Shown here piece after piece: positions 27,961 through 36,688 of a DNA stretch of 64,000 bases. Made by a program: the position numbers and the translations under genes. This DNA is from Microbispora sp. H13382 (GTDB lineage Bacteria; Actinomycetota; Actinomycetes; Streptosporangiales; Streptosporangiaceae). Numbering within the stretch: the first letter of the stretch is position 1; every line of letters starts with the position of its first letter. Under the pieces are notes generated by a model, which saw only the letters and a list, made by a program, of their open reading frames with translations, ran no database searches and was not told where the DNA came from. Where the stretch lies: assembly GCF_014161445.1 (NCBI RefSeq), contig NZ_JABBXA010000024.1, positions 1-64,000 on the forward strand. Reading direction: 5' to 3'.

Positions 27961-30217
27961 AGCTCGTGCCGGCGACCAGCCTCTCCGCGACGTAGAGGGT
28001 CATCGTCGATGAGCCGATCTTGGTGAAGCCGGCGCCCTGCTTCATGTACACGTCGTAGCCCGCGACCCCGGTGTCGTCGGTCGAGGCGGTCCAGCACATC
28101 GGCACCGCGTTCTCGAAGTCCGCCCCGCAGACCCGCAGCCCGGTGGGCGCGCTCGGCGGCGTGGAGTCCACCGGAGACGGCGAGGAGGACGGCGACGGGC
28201 TGGGGGAGGGGGACGGCGAAGGCGAGGGGGACGGCGAAGGCGACGGGGAGGCGGTGCCGCCGGGTGGGGTGCCCCAGACCAGCGTGTTCCCGTCGTACAC
28301 CGGCACGTGGGAGGCCGCCGACGCCGACCAGTCGTTGGCCGGGTCCCAGGCCGCGCCGTTCGGCACCGAGATCCGCAACTGCGTGCCCCGCTTGTAGAGC
28401 TGCGCGTCGCCGGGGTAGATCGGCTTGCCGGTGCAGTCCACTTCGGCGTAGTAGGTGCGCTCCCCGGCGGACGCCGGCCCGCTGACCGTGCAGCCGTTGC
28501 TGTCGCCGCCGGTCACCTTCACCTGCGAGATCGAGGTGGAGCCGTCCAGTGTGAAGTAGTAACGCGCCTTGCCCGACTGGAGCACGCGCGGTGGCCAGTT
28601 CGACGTGTTGGTGATGGTGACGGTCATGGACGTGCCGTCCACGCCGGTGTAGATGTTGCCGGTCTCGGCGCGGATCTCCTGGTACTTCTCCTCCGGCGCG
28701 GGGAAGCCCGCCACCGGCGTCCCGCCGTACTCCTTCGCGAAGCGCGCGAGCACGTTGGTGATGCCGGAGTTGTAGTCGATCGCCACCTCGTTGCGGACGT
28801 AGTCCGTACGGCTGTCGGTGTAGGCGTCGGCCTGGTCGGGGCCGCCGGCGAGCGCGCCGTACAGGACGTGCAGGTTCGGGCCGGTGGTGTCGCTCATGTA
28901 GCCGAGGTACTGGCCGCTGGCCGCGCGATGGTGCACGTGCGTGGGCGGGTTGGTCCCGAAGCCGACCATGTAGCTGGAACGGCGGGGATTGTCCCCGAGC
29001 GCGTAGTCGACCTGCCGTTTGGCGAAGTCGTGGTAGCGCGCGTAGAGCGGGTCGCCGGGCCCGAGATGGTCGGCGTAGACCAGGGCCACCCAGGCGGTGT
29101 TCAGCGCCATGCGCAGCGAGGCCCAGTTGAAGATGTAGGCGAGGCCGCCGGGGGTGACCGGCCCCTTCTTGCCCTTGTATCCGGCCGTCCAGTAGTCGAG
29201 GTAGCGCCGGACGTCGTCCGTGTACTTCTGCTCACCGGTGAGCGTCGCCATCAGGGCGTAGACGCCGTACTCCTTGTCGTTCCACCCCAGCCCGAAGGTG
29301 TACGCGGGCACGGTGGTGCCGCCCGCGCCCTGGCCCACGTCGGGCTCGCTGCCCATCTTCGGGTAGAACTCGCGGGCCTTGTCCAGGTAACTGCCGGTGC
29401 CGGTGGCCCGGTAGAGCCACACGGCCGCCCAGGCCAGCTCGTCCCAGTACATCTTGGTCGCGCCCGGATGGTCGGCGGCGCCCTCCCAGGTCGAGTTGTA
29501 GTAGCCGGAGATGCCCGGCACGCAGCTCGTGTACGCCGTGTCCTGGCCGTTCGTGCCCTTGGTCGTGTCGGCGAACGTGAACAGTTGCCTGGCGTGGGTC
29601 AGCAGCGTGTCCGCGTACGCCGGGTCGGTCTGGCGGAAGGCCATCGAGGAGGCCGCCATCGCGGCGGCGGTCTCGGCGACGACGTCGGTGCCCTTGCAGG
29701 TCGGCGTGATCTTGTAGACGGGCCGCGACATGCCCTTGATGTCGATCACCTCGGGCGGGCCCCAGTACGCGTGGTCCACGCTGCCGTCGCCCACCTGGAC
29801 GTACAACGTCTCCGGTTCGGGGTGGGCGGCGATCAGGTAGTCGGTGGCCCACTTCAGGTTGTTCAGCATGGGCGTGAGCTGGGTGCCGTACCCAGACCGG
29901 TTCTCGACCACCCCCCAGGCCAGCATCGTCGTGGTGAACGCCATCGGGAAGCCGAACTTGACGTGGTCGCCCGCGTCGTACCAGCCGCCGGACAGGTCCA
30001 CCCCGGCCGCCTTGCCGTCGTTGAGCGTGCGGTCGCCGCGCCACTCGACGCGGCTCCAGTCGGGCTTCCTGCCCGACTGCTGCGCCTCGTAGAAGTAGAT
30101 CGACTTCTGCAGGGCCTCGGTGTAGTTGTACGACCCCGCGGCCTGCGCGGGCGTGGACCCGGGCACGAGCAGGGCGGCCAGCACCGCGGTCACCCCGCCC
30201 AGGGACAGCAGTCTCAT
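27500..30217 (-). CDS. GH9 endoglucanase with CBM3c, FN3 and CBM2 (Cel9A/E4-like), copy 2
   Basis: 905 residues with a signal peptide to about A27. The GH9 catalytic domain (28-495) has D81 and D84 in WYDAGDHVKFGFPM and the catalytic acid E477 in RNEVAIDYN. A CBM3c module (about 510-652) is followed by an SP-repeat linker, FN3 (about 690-785), a second SP linker and CBM2 (about 800-905). This order matches the processive endocellulase Cel9A of Thermobifida fusca, where CBM3c feeds the chain into the active cleft. It is exported to attack crystalline cellulose. It starts 13 bases after the upstream GH9 gene, so they are co-transcribed. Confidence 0.9.
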   Translation of the reverse strand: MRLLSLGGVTAVLAALLVPGSTPAQAAGSYNYTEALQKSIYFYEAQQSGRKPDWSRVEWRGDRTLNDGKAAGVDLSGGWYDAGDHVKFGFPMAFTTTMLAWGVVENRSGYGTQLTPMLNNLKWATDYLIAAHPEPETLYVQVGDGSVDHAYWGPPEVIDIKGMSRPVYKITPTCKGTDVVAETAAAMAASSMAFRQTDPAYADTLLTHARQLFTFADTTKGTNGQDTAYTSCVPGISGYYNSTWEGAADHPGATKMYWDELAWAAVWLYRATGTGSYLDKAREFYPKMGSEPDVGQGAGGTTVPAYTFGLGWNDKEYGVYALMATLTGEQKYTDDVRRYLDYWTAGYKGKKGPVTPGGLAYIFNWASLRMALNTAWVALVYADHLGPGDPLYARYHDFAKRQVDYALGDNPRRSSYMVGFGTNPPTHVHHRAASGQYLGYMSDTTGPNLHVLYGALAGGPDQADAYTDSRTDYVRNEVAIDYNSGITNVLARFAKEYGGTPVAGFPAPEEKYQEIRAETGNIYTGVDGTSMTVTITNTSNWPPRVLQSGKARYYFTLDGSTSISQVKVTGGDSNGCTVSGPASAGERTYYAEVDCTGKPIYPGDAQLYKRGTQLRISVPNGAAWDPANDWSASAASHVPVYDGNTLVWGTPPGGTASPSPSPSPSPSPSPSPSPSPSSSPSPVDSTPPSAPTGLRVCGADFENAVPMCWTASTDDTGVAGYDVYMKQGAGFTKIGSSTMTLYVAERLVAGTSYTFYVVARDAAGNTSQPSATLTATAQSGLPSPSPSPSPSPSPSPSPSAGAGCTVTYAANDWGGGFTATITIANTGTTPINGWTLKFTFPGTQKISPPGWSATWTQTGTNVTATNLDWNKAINPGQSTQIGFQGTYTGANPKPTAFTLNGTTCS

Positions 30218-30230
30218 CGAAGGCCTCGTC

Positions 30231-30708
30231 TCAGGAGCAGGTGGTTCCGTTGAGGGTGAAGGCGGTCGGCTTGGGGTTGGCGCCGGTGTAGGTGCCCTGG
30301 AAGCCGATCTGGGTGGACTGGCCGGGGTTGATGGCCTTGTTCCAGTCGAGGTTGGTGGCGGTGACGTTGGTTCCGGTCTGGGTCCAGGTGGCCGACCAGC
30401 CGGGTGGGCTGATCTTCTGGGTGCCGGGGAAGGTGAACTTCAGGGTCCAGCCGTTGATCGGGGTGGTGCCGGTGTTGGCGATCGTGATGGTCGCGGTGAA
30501 CCCGCCGCCCCAGTCGTTGGCCGCGTACGTCACCGTGCAGCCGGCGCCGGCCGAGGGAGACGGGCTGGGAGACGGGGACGGGCTGGGCGAGGGGGACGGG
30601 CTCGGTGAGGGGCTGGGTGAGGGCAGGCCGCTCTGGGCGGTCGCGGTCAGCGTGGCCGAGGGCTGGCTGGTGTTGCCGGCCGCGTCCCTGGCCACCACGT
30701 AGAACGTG
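30231..30708 (-). repeat. Near-identical C-terminal coding repeat, copy B (paired with 27500-27960)
   Basis: This is the direct partner of the repeat at 27500-27960, about 2.7 kb apart in the same orientation. Recombination between the two would fuse the two endoglucanase genes and delete one catalytic domain. Confidence 0.8.
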
Positions 30709-32975
30709 TACTGGTCCCCGGGCCTCAGGCCGCCCGCGTAGTAGATCCTTTGCGTGGTCGACCCGAACTTGACGAATCCGGTGCCCTGCTGGATGTAGAC
30801 GTCGTATTCGACGTATCCGGAGTCGTCGGTCGAGGCGTTCCAGCACATGGGGACCGCGCCCTGGAAGTGGTAATCGCACACGTGCAGATTCGTGGGCTGG
30901 GTCGGCGGCGTGGTGTCCTGCGGGGAAGGCGAGGCGGATGGGGATGCCGAGGGCGAGGCCGAGGGGGAGATCGACGGCGAGACGCCGGGCGAGGGCTCGG
31001 CGCCGGGCGGCGTGCCCCAGATGAGGCGGCCGTCGTTGCCGTACAGGGTCATGTGGTCCGCGCCCTTGGCCGACCAGTCGTTGGACGGGTCCCAGGCCGC
31101 GCCGTCGGCCACGCCGACGCGCAGCTGCACCTCGCGGCGGAACTCCGACTGGCCGCCCGGGAAGATGAGCGTCCCGGTGCAGTCGACCTCGGCGTAGTAG
31201 GTGCGCCCCTCCAGCAGGTGCGGCCCGGTGGGCTGCTTGCACTGCGTGTAGGACGTGCTCACCGTGACCTGGCTCGCCGTGGTCGAGCCGTCGAGGGTGA
31301 AGTAGTAGCGGAACTTCGCCTTGTCGAGCACGGTCGCCGGCCAGGCCGACTTGTTGATGACGAACGTCTTGGCCGCCGTCTCCCGGGTCGTGTGGGTGAT
31401 CGTCGGCTCCAGATAGAACTCGGGGCCGTCGGGCGTCTCGCGCGGCAGCGTGGCCAGGGGGGAGCCGCCGTACTTGCCGTAGAGGACGGCGAGCGAGCTG
31501 GTTATGCCGGAGTTGAAGTCGAGCGCGACCTCGTTCTTCACGTAGTCGCCGCGGCTGTCGGTGTAGGCGTCGGCGCCGTCCGGGCCGCCCACGAGGGCGC
31601 CGTACAGGACGTGCCTGCTGACGGCGGGCTCGCTGTCGGGGCCGCCGTTGGTCCAGGCGCCGTGCGCGCCGCGGTGGTGCGGGTTGCGCGGCGGGTTGGT
31701 CCCGAAGCCGATCATGTAGCTGGAGCGGCGCGGGTTGTCGCCGAGCGCGTAGTCGACCTGGCGCTTGCCGAAGTCGTGGTAGCGCGTGTAGAGCGGGTCA
31801 CCGGAGCCGAGGAAGTCGGCGTACCTCATCGCGACGAAGGCCGTGTTGGCGGCCATGCGCAGCGAGGCCCAGTAGAAGATGTAGGCGAGGCCACCCGGGG
31901 TGACCGTGCCCTTCTTGCCCTTGTAGCCGACCGTCCAGTAGTCGAGGTAGCGCCGGACGTCGTCCGCGTACTTCTGCTCGCCGGTCAGCTCGGCCATCTG
32001 CTCGTAGACGGCGTACTGCTTGTCGTTCCAGCCGAAGCCGAAGTTGAACACCGGCACCTGTACGCCGTTGCTCCCCGGGTCCTCCTGCGTGCCCATCTTG
32101 GGGTAGAACTCGCGGGCCCGGGAGAGGTAGCTCGCGGTGCCGGTGGCCCGGTAGAGCCAGACGGAGGCCCAGGCCAGCTCGTCCCAGTACATCTTCGTGG
32201 CACCCTCGACCTGGCCGCCCTCGCCGGTGGAGTTGTAGAAGCCCTGCGCGGCGCTGACGCAGTTCACGTACGCCGTGTCGCGGCCGTTCGTGCCCTTGGT
32301 CGTGTCGGCGAACGTGAACAGCTGCTTGGCGTGGGTGAGCAGCGTGTCGGCGTACGCCGGGTCGGTCGGCCGGAAGACGACCGACGAGGCGGCCATCGCG
32401 GCGGCGGTCTCGGCGGCGACGTCGGTGCCCGGGCACGACGCGGTGATCTTGTAGACCGGTCGCTTGTGGCCCTTGGCCTCGACGGTCTCCGGCGCGCCCC
32501 AGTAGGAGTGGTCCTCGCCGCCGTCGCCGACCTGCACGTACAGGACGTTCGGCTCGGGATGGGCGTGGATGAAGTAGTCGTTCGACTGCCGGAGCGTGCG
32601 CAGCAGGTACGGCAACTGGCCCGAGCGCTCGTACGCCGCCCGGTAGTCCGCGCCGCCCCACGCCAGGGTGGTGGTCATGGACGCCATCGGGAAGCCGAAC
32701 TTCACGTGGTCGCCGGCGTCGTAGAAGCCGCCCGACAGGTCCACCCCCGCGGACTTCCCGTCGTTGACGGTCGAGTCGGCCCGCCAGGTCACCCGGTTGC
32801 CGGACGGCAGGTGCCCCGATTCCTGCGCCTCGTAGAAGAGGAACGACTTCTGCAGCGCCTCCCCGTAATTGAAGGAGGCGGCCGAGACGGGGGTGGAGGT
32901 CGCGGTGACGGCCAGCAGGGCGCCGGCCAGTGCGGTCGCCGTGCTCGCGCTCAGCAGCCGTCGCGGTAGTCGCAT
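30231..32975 (-). CDS. GH9 endoglucanase with CBM3c, FN3 and CBM2 (Cel9A/E4-like), copy 1
   Basis: 914 residues from the ATG at 32975 (GAGGGG 6 bases upstream; a GTG at 32978 is also possible). A signal peptide runs to about A33. The GH9 domain (34-500) has D86 and D89 (FYDAGDHVKFGFPM) and acid E482 (KNEVALDFN). Then come CBM3c (about 515-660), an SP linker, FN3, an SP linker and CBM2. It is the first gene of the cellulase operon. Its FN3 is more diverged from copy 2 than its CBM2. A CelR/CebR-like palindrome lies 73 bases upstream, consistent with cellobiose induction. Confidence 0.9.
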   Translation of the reverse strand: MRLPRRLLSASTATALAGALLAVTATSTPVSAASFNYGEALQKSFLFYEAQESGHLPSGNRVTWRADSTVNDGKSAGVDLSGGFYDAGDHVKFGFPMASMTTTLAWGGADYRAAYERSGQLPYLLRTLRQSNDYFIHAHPEPNVLYVQVGDGGEDHSYWGAPETVEAKGHKRPVYKITASCPGTDVAAETAAAMAASSVVFRPTDPAYADTLLTHAKQLFTFADTTKGTNGRDTAYVNCVSAAQGFYNSTGEGGQVEGATKMYWDELAWASVWLYRATGTASYLSRAREFYPKMGTQEDPGSNGVQVPVFNFGFGWNDKQYAVYEQMAELTGEQKYADDVRRYLDYWTVGYKGKKGTVTPGGLAYIFYWASLRMAANTAFVAMRYADFLGSGDPLYTRYHDFGKRQVDYALGDNPRRSSYMIGFGTNPPRNPHHRGAHGAWTNGGPDSEPAVSRHVLYGALVGGPDGADAYTDSRGDYVKNEVALDFNSGITSSLAVLYGKYGGSPLATLPRETPDGPEFYLEPTITHTTRETAAKTFVINKSAWPATVLDKAKFRYYFTLDGSTTASQVTVSTSYTQCKQPTGPHLLEGRTYYAEVDCTGTLIFPGGQSEFRREVQLRVGVADGAAWDPSNDWSAKGADHMTLYGNDGRLIWGTPPGAEPSPGVSPSISPSASPSASPSASPSPQDTTPPTQPTNLHVCDYHFQGAVPMCWNASTDDSGYVEYDVYIQQGTGFVKFGSTTQRIYYAGGLRPGDQYTFYVVARDAAGNTSQPSATLTATAQSGLPSPSPSPSPSPSPSPSPSPSPSPSAGAGCTVTYAANDWGGGFTATITIANTGTTPINGWTLKFTFPGTQKISPPGWSATWTQTGTNVTATNLDWNKAINPGQSTQIGFQGTYTGANPKPTAFTLNGTTCS

Positions 32976-33047
32976 CACGTGCCCCTCGGAAGGACGACGG
33001 GCCGGCCCCGTGCGTGCGGGGCCGCCCCGGAACGGGCGGGACGATCT

Positions 33048-33061
33048 CGGGAGGGCTCCCG
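33048..33061 (-). promoter_or_regulatory. CelR/CebR-like operator upstream of the cellulase operon
   Basis: CGGGAGGGCTCCCG differs at three positions from the established CelR/CebR operator TGGGAGCGCTCCCA, which controls cellulase genes in Thermobifida and Streptomyces. Its position upstream of a GH9 gene makes it a good candidate for cellobiose-responsive repression. No celR gene is in the window. Confidence 0.5.
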
Positions 33062-33215
33062 CCCGGATGGTGCGTACGCGAGGTAGCGCGATCCAAGCAC
33101 GCTCCGGTCACGGACCCGTACGGCCAGGTCAGAGCGGCCGGGGGCATGTCGCGGAGCTGAAACTTTCAGCTCGCCGCCCGCCGGCGGGGACGACGGCGGG
33201 CGGCGGCTCGGCCGG

Positions 33216-33659
33216 CTACGCCTGCACCGGGGCGGGCGAGTATGCCTCGACGTCGTGGTGCCGCATCCGGTGGATCAGCGTGTCGAGCGCCCAGGCGCCG
33301 GGCCCGAAGACGGCGATGAGGAAGAACGACCAGCAGAACATGGCCGCCGCCTCGCCGCCGTTCAGGAGCGGGAACAGGTTCTGCGGCGCGTGGACCACGA
33401 AGTAGGCGTACGCCATCGAGCCCGAGCAGAGCAGCGCGCTGACACGGGTGAGCAGCCCGGCGAGGACGAGCGTCCCGAACACCAGCTGGATGGCCGCCGC
33501 CCACCAGCTCGGCCACGTGCCGAACGCCACGGCATGGCCGGTTCCGCGGTTGCCGCCCAGCACGCCGAAGATCGTCGCCGCGCCGTGGCAGACGAACAGC
33601 AGCCCCGTCACGATGCGGAACAGCGAGAGGACTGGTTCGCGGATCTGGTCCGATTTCAT
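33216..33659 (-). CDS. DoxX-family integral membrane protein
   Basis: 147 residues with four predicted membrane helices. The DoxX landmarks are FRIVTGLLFVCHGAATIFG at the start and LVLAGLLTRVSALLCSG in the middle. AAGGTG precedes the ATG at 33659. Members are linked to thiol/redox stress in mycobacteria, but many are uncharacterised. It is monocistronic, and no redox partner is nearby. Confidence 0.8.
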   Translation of the reverse strand: MKSDQIREPVLSLFRIVTGLLFVCHGAATIFGVLGGNRGTGHAVAFGTWPSWWAAAIQLVFGTLVLAGLLTRVSALLCSGSMAYAYFVVHAPQNLFPLLNGGEAAAMFCWSFFLIAVFGPGAWALDTLIHRMRHHDVEAYSPAPVQA

Positions 33660-34248
33660 GTGATCACCTTCTTGTCGTGCCTGCCGGGAGGGCCTCGCCG
33701 CGTACGCGCGATCGCGCTGCGGGCAGGCCCATGAGAACGCGCCGGAAAAGCGGAAACCGGCGGAAGGGAAAGAGGAACTCCGGCCGTCGCCTATCGATAG
33801 TCAGAGTTCAGTAAACCGGCCGTCATTTCCGCCGTCCCGTGGCTCACATTGTCGGCGAATTGGACGTCCGGCGGCAGGAAGCCGCGCGGTCCTGCGCCAA
33901 AAGGCGCGGATTTCCTGGTCAAAGCCTGGAACGAGCAGCATCGTCGTTGATGGTGCGGTGTTTCGCCCATGGACCACGGTGGCCGCGACTCGCTTATTCA
34001 ACGGTGAATACGCGTGGGGCGGCGTAGCCCCAAGATTGCTTATAGGGGTACCCCTAGTCAAGACTTCAAGTAATTCTCCGTCAGGTTGTTGCCACGTGGC
34101 GTCGGCGGACGCGTGACGGCACCCCGGTCACCTGCCGCTTCTTCTGACGGGCGGTCCGCCTAATTCCGGGAGACCGCGTGAAACTTTCTCGCGGATCCCC
34201 TTCCGTGCTGCGACTGTCACCGTCCGTCATCGCGGGGGTGCGCGCGGG
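33660..34248. other. 589-bp intergenic region with a perfect palindrome
   Basis: I find no convincing coding sequence; the short frames here lack codon bias and start signals. The stretch is less GC-rich than its surroundings. The main feature is TAGGGGTACCCCTA at 34043-34056, a perfect 14-base palindrome. The first part (33660-33800) would hold the doxX promoter. Confidence 0.5.
34043..34056. promoter_or_regulatory. Perfect palindrome TAGGGGTACCCCTA
   Basis: This is a 14-base perfect dyad in AT-richer sequence, with the look of a dimeric repressor operator. G-tract dyads with flanking A/T resemble sites of CsoR-type copper repressors, but no such gene is adjacent and the match is loose. No assigned regulator. 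Confidence 0.35.
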
Positions 34249-35145
34249 CTACCTCGTCCACAGGCACTCCTGCGCTGTCCGTACGAGTGCCATCAACCCG
34301 GGCGACAGCCGTTCGCCCCGCCAGGCGAGCGCGTAGGTCAGGCGGAGGTCGCCCGCGTCCAGGGGGACGAAGGCGACATCGTCCCTGCGGACGGACGTGA
34401 CGACCAGGAGCGGAGTGGGCAGCAGGCCGACGCCGGCCGCGACCAGGTCGAGCGCGGCGGCGAAGTCGTCGATCTCGTCGGCCACCACGTGCTGCCGGTG
34501 CGGCCCGAGGCGGGCGGCCAGCCGTGCCCATACCCCGCCGGGCGGGCGTTCGCGCGGCATCAGCACGCGATGCCGCGCGAGCCGCTCGGGCTGCAGGCGG
34601 GGCAGGCCGGCGAGCGGGTCTCCGGCCGGTACGGCCAGGTGACCGACGGGCACGTGGAAACGGGCGACCGTGGTCAGCTCCCGCGGGAAGGGCGCCGCGA
34701 GGATGGCCGCGGTCACCTCGCCGGCGGCGAGGGCCGCGACGGCGGCGGCGCGGCCGGCCGGGCGCAGCTCCACCTCGGCCGGAGGATCGCGGCGCGCCAT
34801 CCGGCGGGCGATCCGCGCCGCGAGGCCGCCGGTGAGCGGGGGATAGGCCAGGCGGACACCGTCGCCCTCCGGTGCCGCGAGCCGTCTCGCCTCGGCCGAG
34901 AAGGCGGCCGCCGACTCCAGCAACGCCTCGGCGTACGGCAGCAGCGCCTTCCCGGCCGGCGACAGGTGGACCTCCCGGCTCGTCCGCTCGAACAGGCGGA
35001 CCCCGAGCGCGCGCTCGAGACGGCCGACGGCCTGGCTCGCGGCGGGCTGGGAGACGCCCAGCTCGGCGGCGGCGCGGGAGAAGCTGAGATGCCGGGCGAC
35101 GACGGAGAAGCAGCCGATGTCGCGCAGCGGCGGGCCGGAGTCCAC
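34249..35145 (-). CDS. LysR-family transcriptional regulator
   Basis: 298 residues from a GTG at 35145; a TTG two codons earlier is possible. The N-terminal winged HTH is clear (CFSVVARHLSFSRAAAELGVSQPAASQAVGRLERALGVRLFERTSREVHLSPAG). A LysR substrate-binding domain follows (about 90-290). It lies 17 bases after the SnoaL-like gene on the same strand, so the two form an operon, which is unusual because LysR genes are more often divergent from their target. Target and effector unknown. Confidence 0.85.
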   Translation of the reverse strand: MDSGPPLRDIGCFSVVARHLSFSRAAAELGVSQPAASQAVGRLERALGVRLFERTSREVHLSPAGKALLPYAEALLESAAAFSAEARRLAAPEGDGVRLAYPPLTGGLAARIARRMARRDPPAEVELRPAGRAAAVAALAAGEVTAAILAAPFPRELTTVARFHVPVGHLAVPAGDPLAGLPRLQPERLARHRVLMPRERPPGGVWARLAARLGPHRQHVVADEIDDFAAALDLVAAGVGLLPTPLLVVTSVRRDDVAFVPLDAGDLRLTYALAWRGERLSPGLMALVRTAQECLWTR

Positions 35146-35162
35146 GCTCAAGTATGGGGAGA

Positions 35163-35600
35163 TCAGACGGCCCGGCGCAGACGCAGGTCGCAGCCCGTCT
35201 GGCGGTAGAACGCCAACTGGTCGTAGTAGACCCGCCCGCTGGCGAACACGCCGTCGTCGCCCATCGTGTAGGCGCCCGCCGCCGGGAAAACCACGCGGCG
35301 GCCGGTGCCCGTGATCTCCGTGCCGCCCGGCAGCAGCAGCACGCCGGTGTGGGTGCCGCTGAACGTCCACTCCACGACGATGGTGTCGTCGAGGACGGTT
35401 CGTGTGGTGGTCTCGTTGTGCATGTCGGGGAACGCCGTGAAGAGCTGCCGGAAGTACCACCCGATCTGCTCGTGACCCTCCATCACCCCCGCGGGCGTGA
35501 CGAAGACGGCGTCCGTGCCGAAGCAGCGGAGCACCCGCTCCTCGTCCTGGGAGCTGATCGCGTCCGTGAGCGCGTCGAGCAACGCGCTGATCTCGCCCAT
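35163..35600 (-). CDS. SnoaL/NTF2-like small protein
   Basis: 145 residues with the alpha+beta cone fold pattern of the SnoaL/NTF2 family. The start is MGEISALLDALTDAISSQDEERVLRCFGTDAVF; the middle is HEQIGWYFRQLFTAFPDMH. Family members include polyketide cyclases, isomerases and many proteins of unknown role. The ATG at 35600 follows GGGAGG; an upstream extension lacks conservation. It is co-transcribed with the LysR gene downstream. Confidence 0.72.
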   Translation of the reverse strand: MGEISALLDALTDAISSQDEERVLRCFGTDAVFVTPAGVMEGHEQIGWYFRQLFTAFPDMHNETTTRTVLDDTIVVEWTFSGTHTGVLLLPGGTEITGTGRRVVFPAAGAYTMGDDGVFASGRVYYDQLAFYRQTGCDLRLRRAV

Positions 35601-35708
35601 CCGCCTCCCGTTTCCCGTCCGGGAACTCCTACCCGTGGCGACGGGTTTCGACGCCGGGGCGCGGCGCCCGGGGCTCACGTGGGGGCTCAGGGCTCACGCG
35701 GTCGACGT

Positions 35709-35742
35709 GGGAGCGGGGTCGGCATGGGAGCGGGGTCGGCAT
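35709..35742. repeat. Two tandem 17-bp repeats
   Basis: GGGAGCGGGGTCGGCAT occurs twice head to tail (35709-35725 and 35726-35742), in the short gap between the methyltransferase stop and the SnoaL-like gene. It is probably replication slippage; no function is evident. Confidence 0.6.
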
Positions 35743-35748
35743 GGGGGT

Positions 35749-36570
35749 TCAGGGCCTGCGGGCGACTCCGCACAGCGCGTCGACCTCGGGCGCCTCCCCG
35801 AACTGGCTGGGCTCGGGCCGCCACCGCGACACCGACACCACACCCGGCTCCAGCAGCGTGAGACCGTCGAAGAAGCGAGCGAACTGCTCGGGCGTCCGCA
35901 GCCGGTAGGGGTCGCCGCCCTCGGCGCGGATGCGCTCGGCCTCGTCGGCCGCCTCGGGCGCGACGACCTTCGTGCCGTCCTCGAACACCAGATGACTGCC
36001 GGACGGCAGGGCGTCCATGAGGTGACGCACGATCCCGTACGCCTCCTCGTCGTCGAGCACCTGGCCCATGATGCCCAGCAGCATGAGCGCCACCGGCTCG
36101 CCGAAGTCGAGCGTCTTCGACGCGGCCCGCAGGATCTTGTCCGGTTCGCGTACGTCGGCCTCGATGTAGTCGGTCACGCCGGGCGGGCTGCTGGTCAGCA
36201 GGGCGTTGGCGTGCACCAGCACCAGGGGGTCGTTGTCGACGTACACGACCCGCGACTCCGGCGCCACCCGCTGGGCCACCTGGTGCGTGTTGTCGGCGGT
36301 CGGCAGGCCGGTGCCGATGTCGAGGAACTGCCGGATGCCGACCTCGCCCGCCAGGTGCCGTACGGCCCGGCCGAGGAAGCCCCGCGACTGCCGGGCGATG
36401 TCCACGATGCCGGGGTACGCCTGCCGGATCTGCCCGCCGAGTTCGCGGTCGACGGTGAAGTGGTCCTTGCCGCCCAGGAAGTAGTTCCAGATGCGTGCCG
36501 AGTGGGGCACGCTCGTGTCGAGCTTGGGACGGTGCTCCTCGCCGGGACCGTCCGCCGGTACTTCGCTCAC
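35749..36570 (-). CDS. DUF574-type (SAM_MT) SAM-dependent methyltransferase
   Basis: 273 residues from a GTG preceded by AGGAGG. The family start is PKLDTSVPHSARIWNYFLGGKDHF. The SAM motif is RQFLDIGTGLPTADNTHQVAQ, followed by VVYVDNDPLVLVHANALL. This family is heavily expanded in Streptomyces and Streptosporangiaceae and has no assigned substrate. It is divergent from the MerR gene with about 118 bases between starts. Confidence 0.85.
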   Translation of the reverse strand: MSEVPADGPGEEHRPKLDTSVPHSARIWNYFLGGKDHFTVDRELGGQIRQAYPGIVDIARQSRGFLGRAVRHLAGEVGIRQFLDIGTGLPTADNTHQVAQRVAPESRVVYVDNDPLVLVHANALLTSSPPGVTDYIEADVREPDKILRAASKTLDFGEPVALMLLGIMGQVLDDEEAYGIVRHLMDALPSGSHLVFEDGTKVVAPEAADEAERIRAEGGDPYRLRTPEQFARFFDGLTLLEPGVVSVSRWRPEPSQFGEAPEVDALCGVARRP

Positions 36571-36650
36571 CCGGTCCTCCTGCCGTCAGTTGATCACCCC
36601 ACACCTTAGATACTCGGGCGTGCGCCGCGAAAGCCGTACGGGCCGGGGGC

Positions 36651-36681
36651 TTGAGTCTCCAGCCGCTGGACGGTCCACACT
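36651..36681 (+). promoter_or_regulatory. MerR-type promoter with 19-bp spacer and central dyad
   Basis: TTGAGT at 36651-36656 and CACACT at 36676-36681 are 19 bases apart, the long spacer characteristic of MerR-controlled promoters. The spacer carries TCCAG-CCG-CTGGA (36658-36670) as a dyad. It leads into the MerR gene itself, so autoregulation is likely. The -10 match is weak. Confidence 0.5.
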
Positions 36682-36688
36682 CGGGCTT

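Noticed and set aside
28170..28260. SP-repeat DNA in the cellulase linkers as a possible CRISPR or regulatory repeat array
   Set aside because: The repeats are short, in frame and encode Ser-Pro linkers typical of cellulases; there are no unique spacers.
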